Shown piece after piece: positions 41,282 to 52,200 of a stretch of 64,000 nucleotides of DNA. This stretch comes from Mucilaginibacter glaciei (GTDB lineage Bacteria; Bacteroidota; Bacteroidia; Sphingobacteriales; Sphingobacteriaceae): positions 310,001 to 374,000 of the forward strand of contig NZ_JACWMX010000003.1 of assembly GCF_014773245.1 (NCBI RefSeq). The letters are read 5' to 3'. Below the pieces are notes generated by a model. It was not told the DNA's origin and made no database searches. It saw only the letters and a program-made list of their open reading frames with translations. Position 1 is the stretch's first letter. The number at the start of each line of letters is the position of its first letter. The translations under genes were made by a program, and so were the position numbers.

Positions 41282-43741
41282 ATGAAAAAGATAATTCTTT
41301 GCCTTACTGTATTGATCCCGTTTGCGGCTTTGAGCCAGCAGCCCTTAAAGTTGTGGTACAAGCAACCCGCAAAACGGTGGACACAAGCCTTGCCAATAGG
41401 TAACGGACGGATAGGAGCCATGATATTTGGCGGCACCAGTAATGAATTGATCCAGCTTAACGAAAGTTCATTATGGTCCGGCAACCCTGTTTCGCCTTCA
41501 ATGAACCCCAATGCATATCAATATCTGGCAAAGGTCAGGGAAGCCGTTGCCGGCGGAGATTACAAAAAGGCTGCAGAATTGAGTAAAAATATGCAGGGGA
41601 ATTACTCGCAAAGTTACCTGCCGCTGGGCGATCTTAAAATAAAACAGGATTTTGGCAGCAGCAAAGTATCTGCCTATTACCGCGACCTGGACATCAGCAA
41701 CGCCATCGCCACCACTAAATTCAAAGTGAAGGGGGTAATGTACACACGGCAGTTGTTTACATCGGCAGCAGACCAGGTAATGGTAATGCGCATAACCGCC
41801 GACAAGCCCAAAAGTATCAGCCTGAAATTGTCAACCAATTCGCAGCTTAAATACACCACAAGTGTGATGGATAATAATGTGCTGGCAATGAGGGGCGAAG
41901 CACCGGCCAAGGCTTATCCCGTTTACCTTAACAAAAAAAATGCTTTAGAATATAATGATGCGGCAGCACCATGCCGGGGGATGCGCTTTATACTGCTCAC
42001 CAAAGCCATTCAAAAAGGTGGTAGCGTATCTGTTGATACTACGGGCACCACTATAAAAAACGCTACTGAAGTGTTAGTGCTTCTCTCGACAGCTACCAGT
42101 TTTAACGGATATGACAAATGCCCCTCGACAGATGGAAAGGACGAAGTAAAGATCAGCCGTGTGTACCTGAAGGCGGCTTCGAACAAAACCTATCAGCAGC
42201 TGCTCAATAATCACCTGGCCGATTATCACCATTACTTTAACCGGGTGGGGCTTAAACTAACTGCCCAGAAACAAGATACAACCACATTGCCGACGGACGC
42301 GCGCTTACTATCGTACACCACCGGTAAGGAAGACCCCGCTTTTGAGGCGCTGTTTTTTCAGTTTGGCCGGTACTTGCTTATTTCCAGCTCGCGGCCCGGG
42401 GGCACAACGGCAAATTTACAAGGTATCTGGAACGATAGCGTGAGCCCGCCCTGGAGTTCTAACTACACCACTAACATTAACGTGCAAATGAACTATTGGC
42501 CCGCTGAGACCACTAACCTGTCTGAATTGCACCAGCCGCTCTTGAATTTGATTGACGAACTGGCCGTTAACGGTAAAAATACAGCTAAAGAATTTTACCA
42601 TTTAGATGGTTGGGTGGTGCATCACAATAGCGATATATGGGCAATGAGCAACCCGGTAGGCGAAGGGAGTGGCGACCCGATGTGGGCCAATTGGGCGATG
42701 GGAGGCGACTGGCTTTCCCGCCATGAGTGGGACCATTACTTATTTACCGGCGATAAGCAATTCCTGAAACAAAAGGCTTATCCATTAATGAAAGGCGCGG
42801 TTGCGTTTACCCTGGGGTGGATGATAAAAGATAAGGACGGATACTGGATCACTTCGCCGTCGGGATCTCCCGAGAACGCCTTTATCGACGAAAAGGGTGT
42901 ACAGGGCACCATTGCCGCGGCCAGTACAATGGATATGTCCATTATCCGTGACCTGTTTGACCATTTTATAAAGGCGTCAGAAATATTAGGCGAGGATAAA
43001 GCCCTGCGTGATACAGTGGTTAGCAGGATGGCGAGGTTATATCCGTTTAAAATTGGAAAAAAAGGTGGTATTGTAGAATGGTATAAGGATTGGGACGAGA
43101 CAGATGTACACCACCGCCACGTTTCGCATTTATATGGATTATACCCGGGCGAACAAATCTCGCCTATATCAACGCCGGCACTGGCCACGGCTGCCAAAAA
43201 AACACTGGAGATGCGCGGCGATGAAGGCACAGGCTGGAGCAAGGCATGGAAGATAAACTTTTGGGCGCGGCTCTTAGATGGTAACCATGCACACAAACTG
43301 GTGCGCGACCTGCTGCATTTAACCGGCGAAGAAGGTACAGCCTATGCAGGCGGCGGCGGCACTTATGCCAATTTGTTTGACGCCCACCCGCCGTTTCAGA
43401 TAGATGGGAATTTTGGCGCGGCCGCTGGTATTGCCGAAATGTTGCTACAAAGCCAGGCAGGGGATCTTTATTTGCTACCCGCTTTACCTGATGTTTGGAA
43501 AGACGGTGAAGTAACGGGTTTAAAGGCAAGGGGCAATTTCGAGATATCGGTTAACTGGAAGGCGCACCAGCTATCATCGGCAACAGTAAAATCAATAAAG
43601 GGCGGGATTTGTAGGGTGCGCAGTAATTCGCCGATCAAACTTGCCGGCAGCACTGCGAGCTCAAAAAAGGATGGAGAAAGTTACCTGCTTTCGTTTGATA
43701 CTCAAGGCGGCAAAACCTACCAATTTGTAGCTGCTCCATAA
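41282..43741 (+). CDS. Glycoside hydrolase family 95 (alpha-L-fucosidase type)
   Basis: The 819-residue periplasmic enzyme has a signal peptide ('[20 protein letters not shown]') and the GH95 layout. The N-terminal beta-domain has '[28 protein letters not shown]...NESSLWSG'. The (alpha/alpha)6 barrel has '[51 protein letters not shown]', and E531 in '[11 protein letters not shown]' is at the place of the proposed catalytic acid. The C-terminal sandwich includes '[25 protein letters not shown]'. It removes terminal alpha-1,2-L-fucose, or alpha-L-galactose in some members. It is monocistronic with its own terminator. Confidence 0.93.
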   Translation: MKKIILCLTVLIPFAALSQQPLKLWYKQPAKRWTQALPIGNGRIGAMIFGGTSNELIQLNESSLWSGNPVSPSMNPNAYQYLAKVREAVAGGDYKKAAELSKNMQGNYSQSYLPLGDLKIKQDFGSSKVSAYYRDLDISNAIATTKFKVKGVMYTRQLFTSAADQVMVMRITADKPKSISLKLSTNSQLKYTTSVMDNNVLAMRGEAPAKAYPVYLNKKNALEYNDAAAPCRGMRFILLTKAIQKGGSVSVDTTGTTIKNATEVLVLLSTATSFNGYDKCPSTDGKDEVKISRVYLKAASNKTYQQLLNNHLADYHHYFNRVGLKLTAQKQDTTTLPTDARLLSYTTGKEDPAFEALFFQFGRYLLISSSRPGGTTANLQGIWNDSVSPPWSSNYTTNINVQMNYWPAETTNLSELHQPLLNLIDELAVNGKNTAKEFYHLDGWVVHHNSDIWAMSNPVGEGSGDPMWANWAMGGDWLSRHEWDHYLFTGDKQFLKQKAYPLMKGAVAFTLGWMIKDKDGYWITSPSGSPENAFIDEKGVQGTIAAASTMDMSIIRDLFDHFIKASEILGEDKALRDTVVSRMARLYPFKIGKKGGIVEWYKDWDETDVHHRHVSHLYGLYPGEQISPISTPALATAAKKTLEMRGDEGTGWSKAWKINFWARLLDGNHAHKLVRDLLHLTGEEGTAYAGGGGTYANLFDAHPPFQIDGNFGAAAGIAEMLLQSQAGDLYLLPALPDVWKDGEVTGLKARGNFEISVNWKAHQLSSATVKSIKGGICRVRSNSPIKLAGSTASSKKDGESYLLSFDTQGGKTYQFVAAP

Positions 43742-43763
43742 ATAATAATTAATTAAAATTTTT

Positions 43764-43801
43764 AAGTGCTTCTGCAGGCTTATCCTGCAGGGGCACTTTT
43801 T
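43764..43801 (+). terminator. Terminator after GH95
   Basis: A 15-base-pair stem (AAGTGCTTCTGCAGG with its partner, two G-T pairs), five-base loop and T run. Confidence 0.92.
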
Positions 43802-43849
43802 GTTTCATCCTGTTACTTTACACCGCTGCTCATTACCGTTTATAGTACT

Positions 43850-43887
43850 GTTAACATTTGTGCTATAGATATTAACATCCGTGTAAC
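43850..43887 (+). promoter_or_regulatory. Candidate HTCS operator before the epimerase operon
   Basis: Two 17-base half sites, GTTAACATTTGTGCTAT and ATTAACATCCGTGTAAC, start 21 bases apart. The first matches 16 of 17 bases of the half site before susC at 53644. The second half starts 37 bases upstream of TATTTTTA, the likely -7. The arrangement suits binding by the AraC domains of the regulator encoded at 49287. Confidence 0.65.
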
Positions 43888-43908
43888 AGCCTGCAACCCG
43901 CCGTTTAA

Positions 43909-43916
43909 TATTTTTA
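43909..43916 (+). promoter_or_regulatory. -7 element of the AGE-GH9-GH26 operon
   Basis: TATTTTTA, one mismatch to TAnnTTTG, with no TTG/TTTG at the normal -33 distance, as expected for an activator-dependent promoter. Confidence 0.4.
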
Positions 43917-44001
43917 CCAAACTGTTATAAACCAATACAGCCCAATTTTCAGTACATATACAATTTACCGGTTAGCAATCAGCCGCAATGACTATACACC
44001 T

Positions 44002-45603
44002 ATGACCAAAACTTTTTACCCTGTACTTTTTCTCATCCTGTTGCACATCGGCTTTTTATTAAGTCCGGCTACGGCGGGGGCGCAAAGCCGTCAAAAGGTA
44101 GCTTCAGAAATGAAGCTATCCATGACGGGTAAGTTGCTAAAACAATGGTACCCGCGGTCGATAGATAGCGCAAATGGAGGCTTCATCAGCTCATTTAGTT
44201 ACGATTTTAAGCCCGTGGGTAACCAGGATAAAATGATTGTTACCCAGGCGCGTCATGTTTGGAGCAATGCCAAGGCTGCCCAACTATTCCCATCTGTGAA
44301 ATATTACGCGGCAGGAGCAAAGCAGGGTTACCTGTTTATGAAGAACTTACTGTGGGATAAAAAATACGGTGGTTTTTACACCTACACCAACGCTAAGGGA
44401 GAGGATAAGGCCAGTAGCTTCTCGCCGAAAGAAACCTATGGCAATTCGTTTGCACTATATGCTTTGGCTGCATATTATCAGCAATCGGGTGATACAAGTG
44501 CGTTGAACCTTGCTAAGCGGGAGTTTCTGTGGCTGGAACGGCATAGCCACGACCCTATCTACAAGGGCTATTACCAGCATATGGAACGCGACGGCACACC
44601 CATCAAAAGGCCTACAGGTATCAGCCCGCGTGCCGAACTGGGGTATAAGGATCAGAATACCTCTATCCATTTGTTAGAAGCCTTTACAGAATTATACCAG
44701 GTTTGGCCCGACGAGTTGTTGAAGACGCGGTTACGTGAAATGCTTACCCTGCTTACCGATACCATCATCACACCAAAAGGTTACCTGCAATTATTTTTCC
44801 AACCCGACTGGACACCGGTGTCACTGAGTGATTCGTCGGAAACAGCGGTGATGAAGTATAAAAGTATCGATCATGTGTCTTTCGGGCACGATGTAGAGAC
44901 CGCTTACCTGATGTTAGAGGCAGCGCATGTGGCCGGTATTAAAGACAATACAGCCATTTTAAAATTGGGTAAAAAGATGGTAGATCATGCATTGGATAAC
45001 GGCTGGGATAACAACGTTGGCGGCTTTTATGACGAGGGCTTTTATTACAAGAACAAACAGGGCATTACCATACTGGCCGATACCAAAAACTGGTGGGCAC
45101 AAGCAGAGGGTTTGAACACATTACTTATTATGGATCATTATTACCCTCAAGATCCGCATCAATACTACGCCAAGTTTACGCAGTTATGGAATTATGTACA
45201 AACCTATCTGATAGATCAGGAGCATGGCGACTGGTACCAGGGTGGTATAGATAAACAGCCACAAATGAAAACCGCGCTCAAAGGTCAGATCTGGAAGGGT
45301 ACTTATCATACGCTAAGGGCTTTTATTAATTGCATTAACCAGTTAACGCCTGACACAACATCGCCAACGCAACCTGCCTTTTTAAGGATGATCACTAACA
45401 ACGGGAAAACAAGTCTAAACTGGCGCAAAGCAACTGACAACAAACAACTGCTGGGCTACAATATTTACAAAGGCGATAAAAGGATTGCATTTACGCCATT
45501 AACAAATATGGAGTTACCCGATGAATTAAAAGGTAATAATAATCTTTCAATAAACGCGGTCGACTTGCAAGGGAATGAGTCGGCGCGGGTAAGGTCTAAA
45601 TAA
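44002..45603 (+). CDS. Secreted AGE-family epimerase/isomerase with C-terminal Fn3-like domain
   Basis: This 533-residue protein carries an AGE ((alpha/alpha)6 barrel) domain, as in N-acylglucosamine 2-epimerase and cellobiose/mannobiose 2-epimerases. Visible segments are 'GGFISSFSYDFKP...QARHVWSNAKAAQLFP', 'KYGGFYTYTNAKGE', 'KETYGNSFALYALAAYYQQSGD', 'LGYKDQNTSIHLLEAFTELYQVWPDE', 'SFGHDVETAYLMLEAA' (the catalytic His region) and 'NWWAQAEGLNTLLIMDHYYP'. A signal peptide (ending about residue 28) exports it, and an Fn3-like domain with 'GKTSLNWRKATDNKQLLGYNIYKG' is added at about 455-533. Export is unusual, since most known members are cytosolic. It leads the operon with GH9 and GH26. Confidence 0.88.
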   Translation: MTKTFYPVLFLILLHIGFLLSPATAGAQSRQKVASEMKLSMTGKLLKQWYPRSIDSANGGFISSFSYDFKPVGNQDKMIVTQARHVWSNAKAAQLFPSVKYYAAGAKQGYLFMKNLLWDKKYGGFYTYTNAKGEDKASSFSPKETYGNSFALYALAAYYQQSGDTSALNLAKREFLWLERHSHDPIYKGYYQHMERDGTPIKRPTGISPRAELGYKDQNTSIHLLEAFTELYQVWPDELLKTRLREMLTLLTDTIITPKGYLQLFFQPDWTPVSLSDSSETAVMKYKSIDHVSFGHDVETAYLMLEAAHVAGIKDNTAILKLGKKMVDHALDNGWDNNVGGFYDEGFYYKNKQGITILADTKNWWAQAEGLNTLLIMDHYYPQDPHQYYAKFTQLWNYVQTYLIDQEHGDWYQGGIDKQPQMKTALKGQIWKGTYHTLRAFINCINQLTPDTTSPTQPAFLRMITNNGKTSLNWRKATDNKQLLGYNIYKGDKRIAFTPLTNMELPDELKGNNNLSINAVDLQGNESARVRSK

Positions 45604-45626
45604 TTATCAAAAAAAGCGTTTAAGAT

Positions 45627-48131
45627 ATGTATAAAAATAAAGTGGTATTTGTAGTTGCTTTTTTAGCTCTGAGTATTGCAGTTGATATAGCTAAGGCGCA
45701 AAATAAAAAAGCACCAAATGAAATGGTGCTTAACAGTCAGGAATATCTTCAATACCAGGGTGTCAATGTAATGCTTGCCCATGATTTTTATCCCGAAGGG
45801 CATCAGGGCGGCGTAGGCATTATCCAAAACGGGCAACGCGTGGCAACCAATGGCGATCTGCGGTTAGAGCCAACGCCGGGCCAGTGGTCGCCTATCCCCA
45901 AAGTAGGAAAAAGGGTGGTCGATAAAGCCAAAAGTGAGGTAAGTGTACGGATGGAATACCCTAATCCCGAGATCAACCGGAAAGGCTTTAACCCCATCAT
46001 TTACCCCGACCTGAACTTTGCTTACAACATTAGGGTATTGCCTGTTGGTAAAGGGTTTAAGATTATCATAGATCTGGATAAACCCCTGCCCGATGATTGG
46101 ATTAGCCGTGTTGGTTTTAATATCGAGTTGTTCCCAGGCATCCTCTATGGCAAATCGTATTACATGGATAAGCAGTTTGGTATTTTTACACCCCAGGCTA
46201 ATGGGCAGATGTTTAAAAGTGCCTATGGCGAAAACGAAGTAACCCCGCTTGCTACCGGTAAGAAATTAACCATAGCGCCAGAGGCAGACGGCCAGCGCAT
46301 GATTATAGAGAATTTAAAGGATGGTAACCTGCAGCTACTAGATGGCAGGGCCAAACACAACAACGGGTGGTATGTGGTACGCTCGCTTATCGCAAAGGGT
46401 GCTACCAAAAACGCTATCGAGTGGATGGTAACGCCGCATGCTATTGAGGGTTGGCTATCATCGCCGGTGGTGCAGGTGTCGCAGGTTGGCTATCATCCTG
46501 CACAGCAAAAAGTGGCGGTTATAGAGCTCGACCGTAACGATACAAGGCGTCTGCCTGTGTCTCTGATGCGCGTTGCTGAAAACGGCGGGCTGGAAACAGC
46601 GATCAAAACAGCACCAACCGAATGGGGCGATTTTTTGCGATATCATTATCTGCGGCTTGATTTTACTAAGGTAACTAAGCCCGGTATGTATGTTGTTAAG
46701 TACGGCACTTACCAAACCGCGCCGTTCCAGATCAATAAAGATGTTTTTAAAAATGATGTTTGGCAACCCACGTTGGAGTATTTTATGCCCGCGCAAATGT
46801 GCCACATGCGCATTAATGATAAATACCGGGTGTGGCACGGCCTATGCCATATGGATGATGCCCGCATGGCTCCGATTGACTCTAATCATTTTGACGGTTA
46901 TCTGCAGGGGCACAGTACGCTTACCAAGTTTAAACCCGGCGATAATGTGCCTTTTTTAAACCGGGGCGCCTGGCATGATGCCGGCGACTTTGACCTGAGG
47001 GTAGAGTCGCAGGCCGAAACGGTACATGGGTTAACACTGGCGTATGAGCAGTTTGATATTAAATACGATAACACCACTATTGACCAGCAGAACCATCTGG
47101 TAGAGATCCAGCAACCCGACGGCAAGCCTGATCTGTTACAGCAGATAGAGCATGGCCTACTTTCTATCACGGGCGGTTACCAGGCAATGGGCAGGTTTTA
47201 TCGCGGGGTTATCGAGCCCAGCATCAGGCAATACGTGTTGCTTGGCGATGCAGCTAACATTACCGATAACAGGCCTTACATCACCAAAGCAAATAACGTC
47301 GACCCGATAACCAACCTGCCCGCCCCGGCCGATGACCGTTGGGTATTTACAGAAGATAATCCGGCGCGCAGTCTTCAAACAGCAGCTGCCTTAGCCGCGG
47401 CCAGCCGCGTAATGAAGGGTTATAACGACACGCTGGCAGTGCAATGTTTACAAATTGCCAAAAAAGTATGGCAGGATAACAAGAGTTTTAACCCGATGCG
47501 CAGGGTCGCCCTCGCTACAGAACTCCTAATTAACACAAGAGATAAAGAGTATGCCGATTTTTTGGTGAGCAACGCACCGGGCATAGCCGCCGGTATAGAA
47601 GGCAACGGTTGGCTGGTTAGCCGCACTATGGGCCTTGTTAATGATGCTAATTACAAAGCTACTATCACTGCTGCTGTAAAGAAGCTTTACCTAAAGATAC
47701 AACAGCAGGGCAACAAAACACCTTACGGCGTGCCTTATGAGCCCAGCATTTGGGGAGCGGGGTGGGGGATTCAAAACTTTGGCTACAAACAGTACTTTTT
47801 ATACACCAACTTCCCGGATATTTTTACGGATGATTATATGCTGCATGCCATTAACTTTGTGCTGGGCTGCCATCCGGGGTCAAACACTGCATCCTTTGCA
47901 TCGGGTGTGGGTGCTAAATCAATGACCACTGCTTACGGCTTTAACCGTGCCGACCTCTCCTATATCCCAGGTGGGATAACGTCGGGAACGGCTTTGATCC
48001 GCCCGGATTTTCCGGAACTATTGAACTGGCCCTACCTATGGCAGCAGGGCGAATATGTATTGGGCGGCGGTACGTCAGATTACCTTTTCTTGATCATGGC
48101 TGCCGACCACGTGCTTAACAAAACTAAATAA
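45627..48131 (+). CDS. Glycoside hydrolase family 9 (endoglucanase-type)
   Basis: The 834-residue exported enzyme has a signal peptide ending 'DIAKAQ', an extra N-terminal beta domain (about residues 30-280), an Ig-like CelD_N domain ('VVQVSQVGYHPAQQKVAVIELDRND', about 285-370), and a GH9 (alpha/alpha)6 barrel. Catalytic Asp residues are in 'RGAWHDAGDFDLRVESQ' (D451, D454) and the acid Glu in 'LWQQGEYVLGG' (E809). GH9 cleaves beta-1,4-glucan, glucomannan or xyloglucan chains. It is between the epimerase (23 bases) and GH26 (17 bases), so it belongs to one operon. Confidence 0.92.
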   Translation: MYKNKVVFVVAFLALSIAVDIAKAQNKKAPNEMVLNSQEYLQYQGVNVMLAHDFYPEGHQGGVGIIQNGQRVATNGDLRLEPTPGQWSPIPKVGKRVVDKAKSEVSVRMEYPNPEINRKGFNPIIYPDLNFAYNIRVLPVGKGFKIIIDLDKPLPDDWISRVGFNIELFPGILYGKSYYMDKQFGIFTPQANGQMFKSAYGENEVTPLATGKKLTIAPEADGQRMIIENLKDGNLQLLDGRAKHNNGWYVVRSLIAKGATKNAIEWMVTPHAIEGWLSSPVVQVSQVGYHPAQQKVAVIELDRNDTRRLPVSLMRVAENGGLETAIKTAPTEWGDFLRYHYLRLDFTKVTKPGMYVVKYGTYQTAPFQINKDVFKNDVWQPTLEYFMPAQMCHMRINDKYRVWHGLCHMDDARMAPIDSNHFDGYLQGHSTLTKFKPGDNVPFLNRGAWHDAGDFDLRVESQAETVHGLTLAYEQFDIKYDNTTIDQQNHLVEIQQPDGKPDLLQQIEHGLLSITGGYQAMGRFYRGVIEPSIRQYVLLGDAANITDNRPYITKANNVDPITNLPAPADDRWVFTEDNPARSLQTAAALAAASRVMKGYNDTLAVQCLQIAKKVWQDNKSFNPMRRVALATELLINTRDKEYADFLVSNAPGIAAGIEGNGWLVSRTMGLVNDANYKATITAAVKKLYLKIQQQGNKTPYGVPYEPSIWGAGWGIQNFGYKQYFLYTNFPDIFTDDYMLHAINFVLGCHPGSNTASFASGVGAKSMTTAYGFNRADLSYIPGGITSGTALIRPDFPELLNWPYLWQQGEYVLGGGTSDYLFLIMAADHVLNKTK

Positions 48132-48148
48132 CCCTTAAATATTCCATT

Positions 48149-49141
48149 ATGAAAAGATATTTATTTTCTGTTGCGTTACTTGCTACATTAAACAGCTACG
48201 CCCAACAACAATTTTCGCCGATTAATCCAAATACCAGTGCAGAAGCCAGGCAGCTTTTGTCGTACATCTACGGCATCAAAGGCAAGCAGATCATCTCCGG
48301 TCAGCATAGTTACCCTTACAAACCTGACCGGCATATCGATAGCGTAAAGGCAATTACCGGTAAAGAACCCGCCCTTTGGGGCAATGATTTTATCTGGAGC
48401 GGCACACAGGATAAAGGGCAGGATATTGTAAATGAAGCTATCAAAAAATATAAGGCCGGCAACATCATTTGCCTGATGTGGCACCAGGGCAGGCCAATAG
48501 ACAACCCGCCTTACGGGTGGAAGGAAAGCGTACAGGCCAAACTTACCGATGCGCAATGGAATGAATTGGTCACCCCAAACACCGAATTGAATAAACGCTG
48601 GCTGAAACAGATAGACCAGGTAGCCTTATGGCTGAAGCAATTGCAGGATGCAAAAGTGCCGGTTTTGTGGCGGCCGTATCACGAAATGAACGGCGTTTGG
48701 TTTTGGTGGGGCAACAAACCAGGAAAGAACGGTGTGGCCAAATTATGGCAAATGATGTATGACCGTTACACTAATTATCACAAGTTAAACAACCTGATAT
48801 GGGTATGGGGTGCAAACGGCCCACGCGACTTGCCCGAAGATGAAGCTTTTGCCTATAAAGATTTTTATCCCGGTGCTAAATATGTAGATATTTTAGGCAC
48901 TGATATTTACAACGCTGATTACGAGCAAAAGGATTATAATGAACTGTTAGCGTTGGCAAAAGGTAAACCGATAGCATTAACCGAGGTAGGCGAACTGCCA
49001 AAACCCGTGATATTGAAATACCAGCCCGAGTGGGTTTGGTTTATGGTTTGGGGCGATTGGTTATGGACCCACAACGACCGTAGCCTGGTAAAAGACATCT
49101 ATTCAAGACCGGAGACAATTAATCTGGGTGATAAAAAATAA
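48149..49141 (+). CDS. GH26 beta-mannanase
   Basis: The 330-residue exported enzyme (signal 'MKRYLFSVALLATLNSYAQQ') is a clan GH-A TIM barrel. The acid/base is E179 in 'VPVLWRPYHEMNGVWFWWG', the usual GH26 signature, and the nucleophile is E279 in 'KPIALTEVG'. 'YGIKGKQIISGQHSY' and 'ICLMWHQGRP' are also typical. It would cut beta-1,4-mannan or glucomannan. It is last in the operon before a terminator. Confidence 0.94.
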   Translation: MKRYLFSVALLATLNSYAQQQFSPINPNTSAEARQLLSYIYGIKGKQIISGQHSYPYKPDRHIDSVKAITGKEPALWGNDFIWSGTQDKGQDIVNEAIKKYKAGNIICLMWHQGRPIDNPPYGWKESVQAKLTDAQWNELVTPNTELNKRWLKQIDQVALWLKQLQDAKVPVLWRPYHEMNGVWFWWGNKPGKNGVAKLWQMMYDRYTNYHKLNNLIWVWGANGPRDLPEDEAFAYKDFYPGAKYVDILGTDIYNADYEQKDYNELLALAKGKPIALTEVGELPKPVILKYQPEWVWFMVWGDWLWTHNDRSLVKDIYSRPETINLGDKK

Positions 49142-49165
49142 TCGATCATTGATTAGAAAATAAAT

Positions 49166-49194
49166 AACAGTACTGTTGCACAGTGCTGTTTTTT
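49166..49194 (+). terminator. Terminator after GH26
   Basis: A ten-base-pair stem AACAGTACTG/CAGTGCTGTT (one G-T pair), five-base loop and T run. Confidence 0.9.
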
Positions 49195-49212
49195 ATTTTC
49201 TAATTATTACTG

Positions 49213-49240
49213 TTGTATCTACATTTATTTGATACCTTTA
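49213..49240 (+). promoter_or_regulatory. Promoter of the hybrid two-component regulator
   Basis: TTG, 17 bases, TACCTTTA (one mismatch to TAnnTTTG) ends 46 bases before the ATG. No copy of the TTAACATTTGTG half site is present, so the regulator does not obviously control itself. Confidence 0.45.
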
Positions 49241-49286
49241 ATCAGCAGTTAAACGACCCCGCGACTAACTGCTACCAATTATAGCT

Positions 49287-52200
49287 ATGCGTTTTAAGAT
49301 CCTATATTTTTACATATGGTTACTTGCCGTGCCTTCGGTTTTATATGCGCAAAATAACAGCTACCAATTTTCTCATTTAGATATCACCAACGGCCTTTCT
49401 GATAACCAGGTTAACTGTATTTACAAAGACGAAAAGGGTTTTATGTGGTTTGGTACCACATCTGGCTTAAATCGGTATGACGGCCGTAAGTTTAAAGTGT
49501 TTAAGCGTGATGTTAAGAATCCAAATTCATTAGCCGAAAACCACGTGATGCAAATTGAGGAAGGCCCCGGTAAAAAACTTTGGACCTTTACCCATAGCGG
49601 CATCAGTATTTATGACCCAGCCATAGAGCGTTTTTCTAACAACATCGCTGCAGAACTTGCCCGGTTCAAGATTCCTGATAATCCCATAATCGGCATAGTT
49701 AAGGATAAGCAGGGCGATTTTTGGTTTTCGACAAATAAAAGAGGCCTTTACCGGTATAACCAGGCTATTGCAAATACGCAGTTTTATAGTGCCGCATCGT
49801 CATCGCCGGCGGTACTGCATTCCAATCATATTTTAAACATCGTAGCGGGCCGGCGCGGCCAAATCTGGCTGATATACAGCGACGGGGTAATTGATCAGTT
49901 AGATACCAAAACCAATAAAATTTTAAAACGGTTTGATGGACTGTCTAAAGCTTTGGAAATGAAGCCTCGCAGCCTTACTATGATCATGGACAATCAAAAC
50001 AACCTTTGGGTATGTTCTGACGCGGGTACAATTGGCGTTTATAGTTACAATACAAAAACAGAGAAATTACAGCATTACAGTAAAGATACACCGAACGGTA
50101 AGCTTAATTCTAATGTGATAACCAGTATCATACAGGCAGATGATAACAAGATATGGGTAGGATCTGACCATGGCGGTATAAACGTAATAGACCCGGCCAC
50201 CCGTAAAGTTTCGTACATCCTGAGTAAAGCCGACGATCCAAAATCCTTAAGCGGTAACAGCCTTTATTTATATAAGGATAATACGGGAACCGTTTGGGCA
50301 GGTACTTTTAAACAGGGTGTAAACTACTACCACAAGGGCATTATGCAATTCCCTCTGTACAAGCACTTTACTACTAACCCCAAAAGCCTGCCTTTTGAAG
50401 ATATCAATAGTTTTGAGGAAGATGATAGGCAGAATTTATGGATCGGGACAAATGGTAACGGGCTTGTTTACTTTGACCGGGCGGCTAATAGTTATAAGCA
50501 ATTTAAACACGATCCGTCAAACCCTAATAGCCTGGCTAATGATATTATAGTGAGGCTTTATATTGATAAGCAAAAAAAGCTTTGGATAGGCACCTACTTT
50601 GGCGGTTTGGATTGTTACGACGGCACCACGTTTACGCACTACCGGCATAATAAAAAAGATCCGGCAAGCTTAACCGACGACCGGGTGTATACAATGATAG
50701 AAGACGAGAACGGCGAACTTTGGGTGGGCACTTTTGCGGGGGGATTAAACGTGTTCGACCCTAAGACAAAGTCGTTCAGGCATCCTAAATATGCCTCTTA
50801 CTCAGATTACACTGCCATTATTTTTCTGGACAGGCATAACAATAAGTGGATAGGGAGGGACCGCGGCGTTGATTTGATAACGAACGGATCGGATACGGTT
50901 AAACATTATCTATCCGAACCGAAAAATAATAACACGCTTGTTGGCAATGATGTAAATACTATTACTGAAGACAGGCGAGGATTGATGTGGATTGGTACCA
51001 AAGATGGTTTAAGTATCTTGAATACGAAAACCAACGGCTTCCTGAATATTGAAGAAGGTGTTAACCTGCCCGCCAACAATGTATCCAATATTATTGAAGA
51101 TAACTCGGGCCGGATGTGGGTAAGCACAACTAACGGGCTTGCCAGCATCATGCTTACCGAAGTAGACGGTAAATATAAGGTACAGATAAACAACTATAAC
51201 GAGCTGGATGGCCTTCAGGGCCGTGCGTTTAATCTGTACGCAGCAAAGAAATTAAAAAGCGGCGAACTTGTTTTTGGCGGTATCCATGGTTTTAACTTAT
51301 TTGACCCTAAAATCTCTAATACCTTTAAACCAAAGCCTAACCTGATTTTTACAGATCTGCGCCTTTTTAACAGATCTGTTGCTGCGGGCGATACGGTTAA
51401 TGGTAGGGTGGTGTTAACCAAAGCCCTATCAGAAACAAAAGAGATCACGTTAAGTCATAGTCAAAATGTTTTTGATATTGAATTTGCCGCTTGCGACTAT
51501 TTTAACCCCGATAAAATTAAATTTGAGTATAAGCTTGAGGGATTTGATAGAAACTGGATAACAGTTAATGATGATAACCGTAAGGCCACGTATACCAATC
51601 TTGATGGCGGGGATTATGTTTTCAAAGTAAGGCAGCAAGGCTCAAGCGACATATCCGACGGCACCATATCACTTGATATAAAGGTTTTGCCGCCGTTCTT
51701 CAAATCAAACCTGGCGTATGCCAGCTACTTGATATTATTGTTAGGCGGCCTGTTTTATCTCCGCCATCGTGGTATAAATAAATTGAAACGCGAATTTGAG
51801 GCAACACAAAACAGTATTGAAGCAGAACGTAACATAGCGCAGGAACGCGAAGAAGCCCGCCGGATGCACCAGCTGGACCTGATGAAGATCAAGTTCTTCA
51901 CCAATGTGAGCCATGAGTTCCGAACACCCCTTTCATTGATATTATCGCCTATAGATAAGTTGATTAAAACAGCAGAGAACGCCGATCAGCAAAACCAGTT
52001 ATCTACTATCAAAAGAAACGGTAAGCGTTTACTGAACCTGGTTAACCAACTGCTCGATTTCAGAAAAATGGAATACAACGAGCTCAAGCTTTCATTAAAG
52101 CAGGGTGATATCGTGAAATTCATTAAAGAAGTATCATCATCATTTACAGATGTTGCGCAGCAAAAACGAATACAGTTCTTAATTGAAAGTGAGGTACTCT

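Noticed and set aside
42778..43296. 172-codon open frame antisense within GH95
   Set aside because: It lies opposite the conserved GH95 catalytic barrel and has no signal, motif or promoter; a shadow frame of GC-rich codons.
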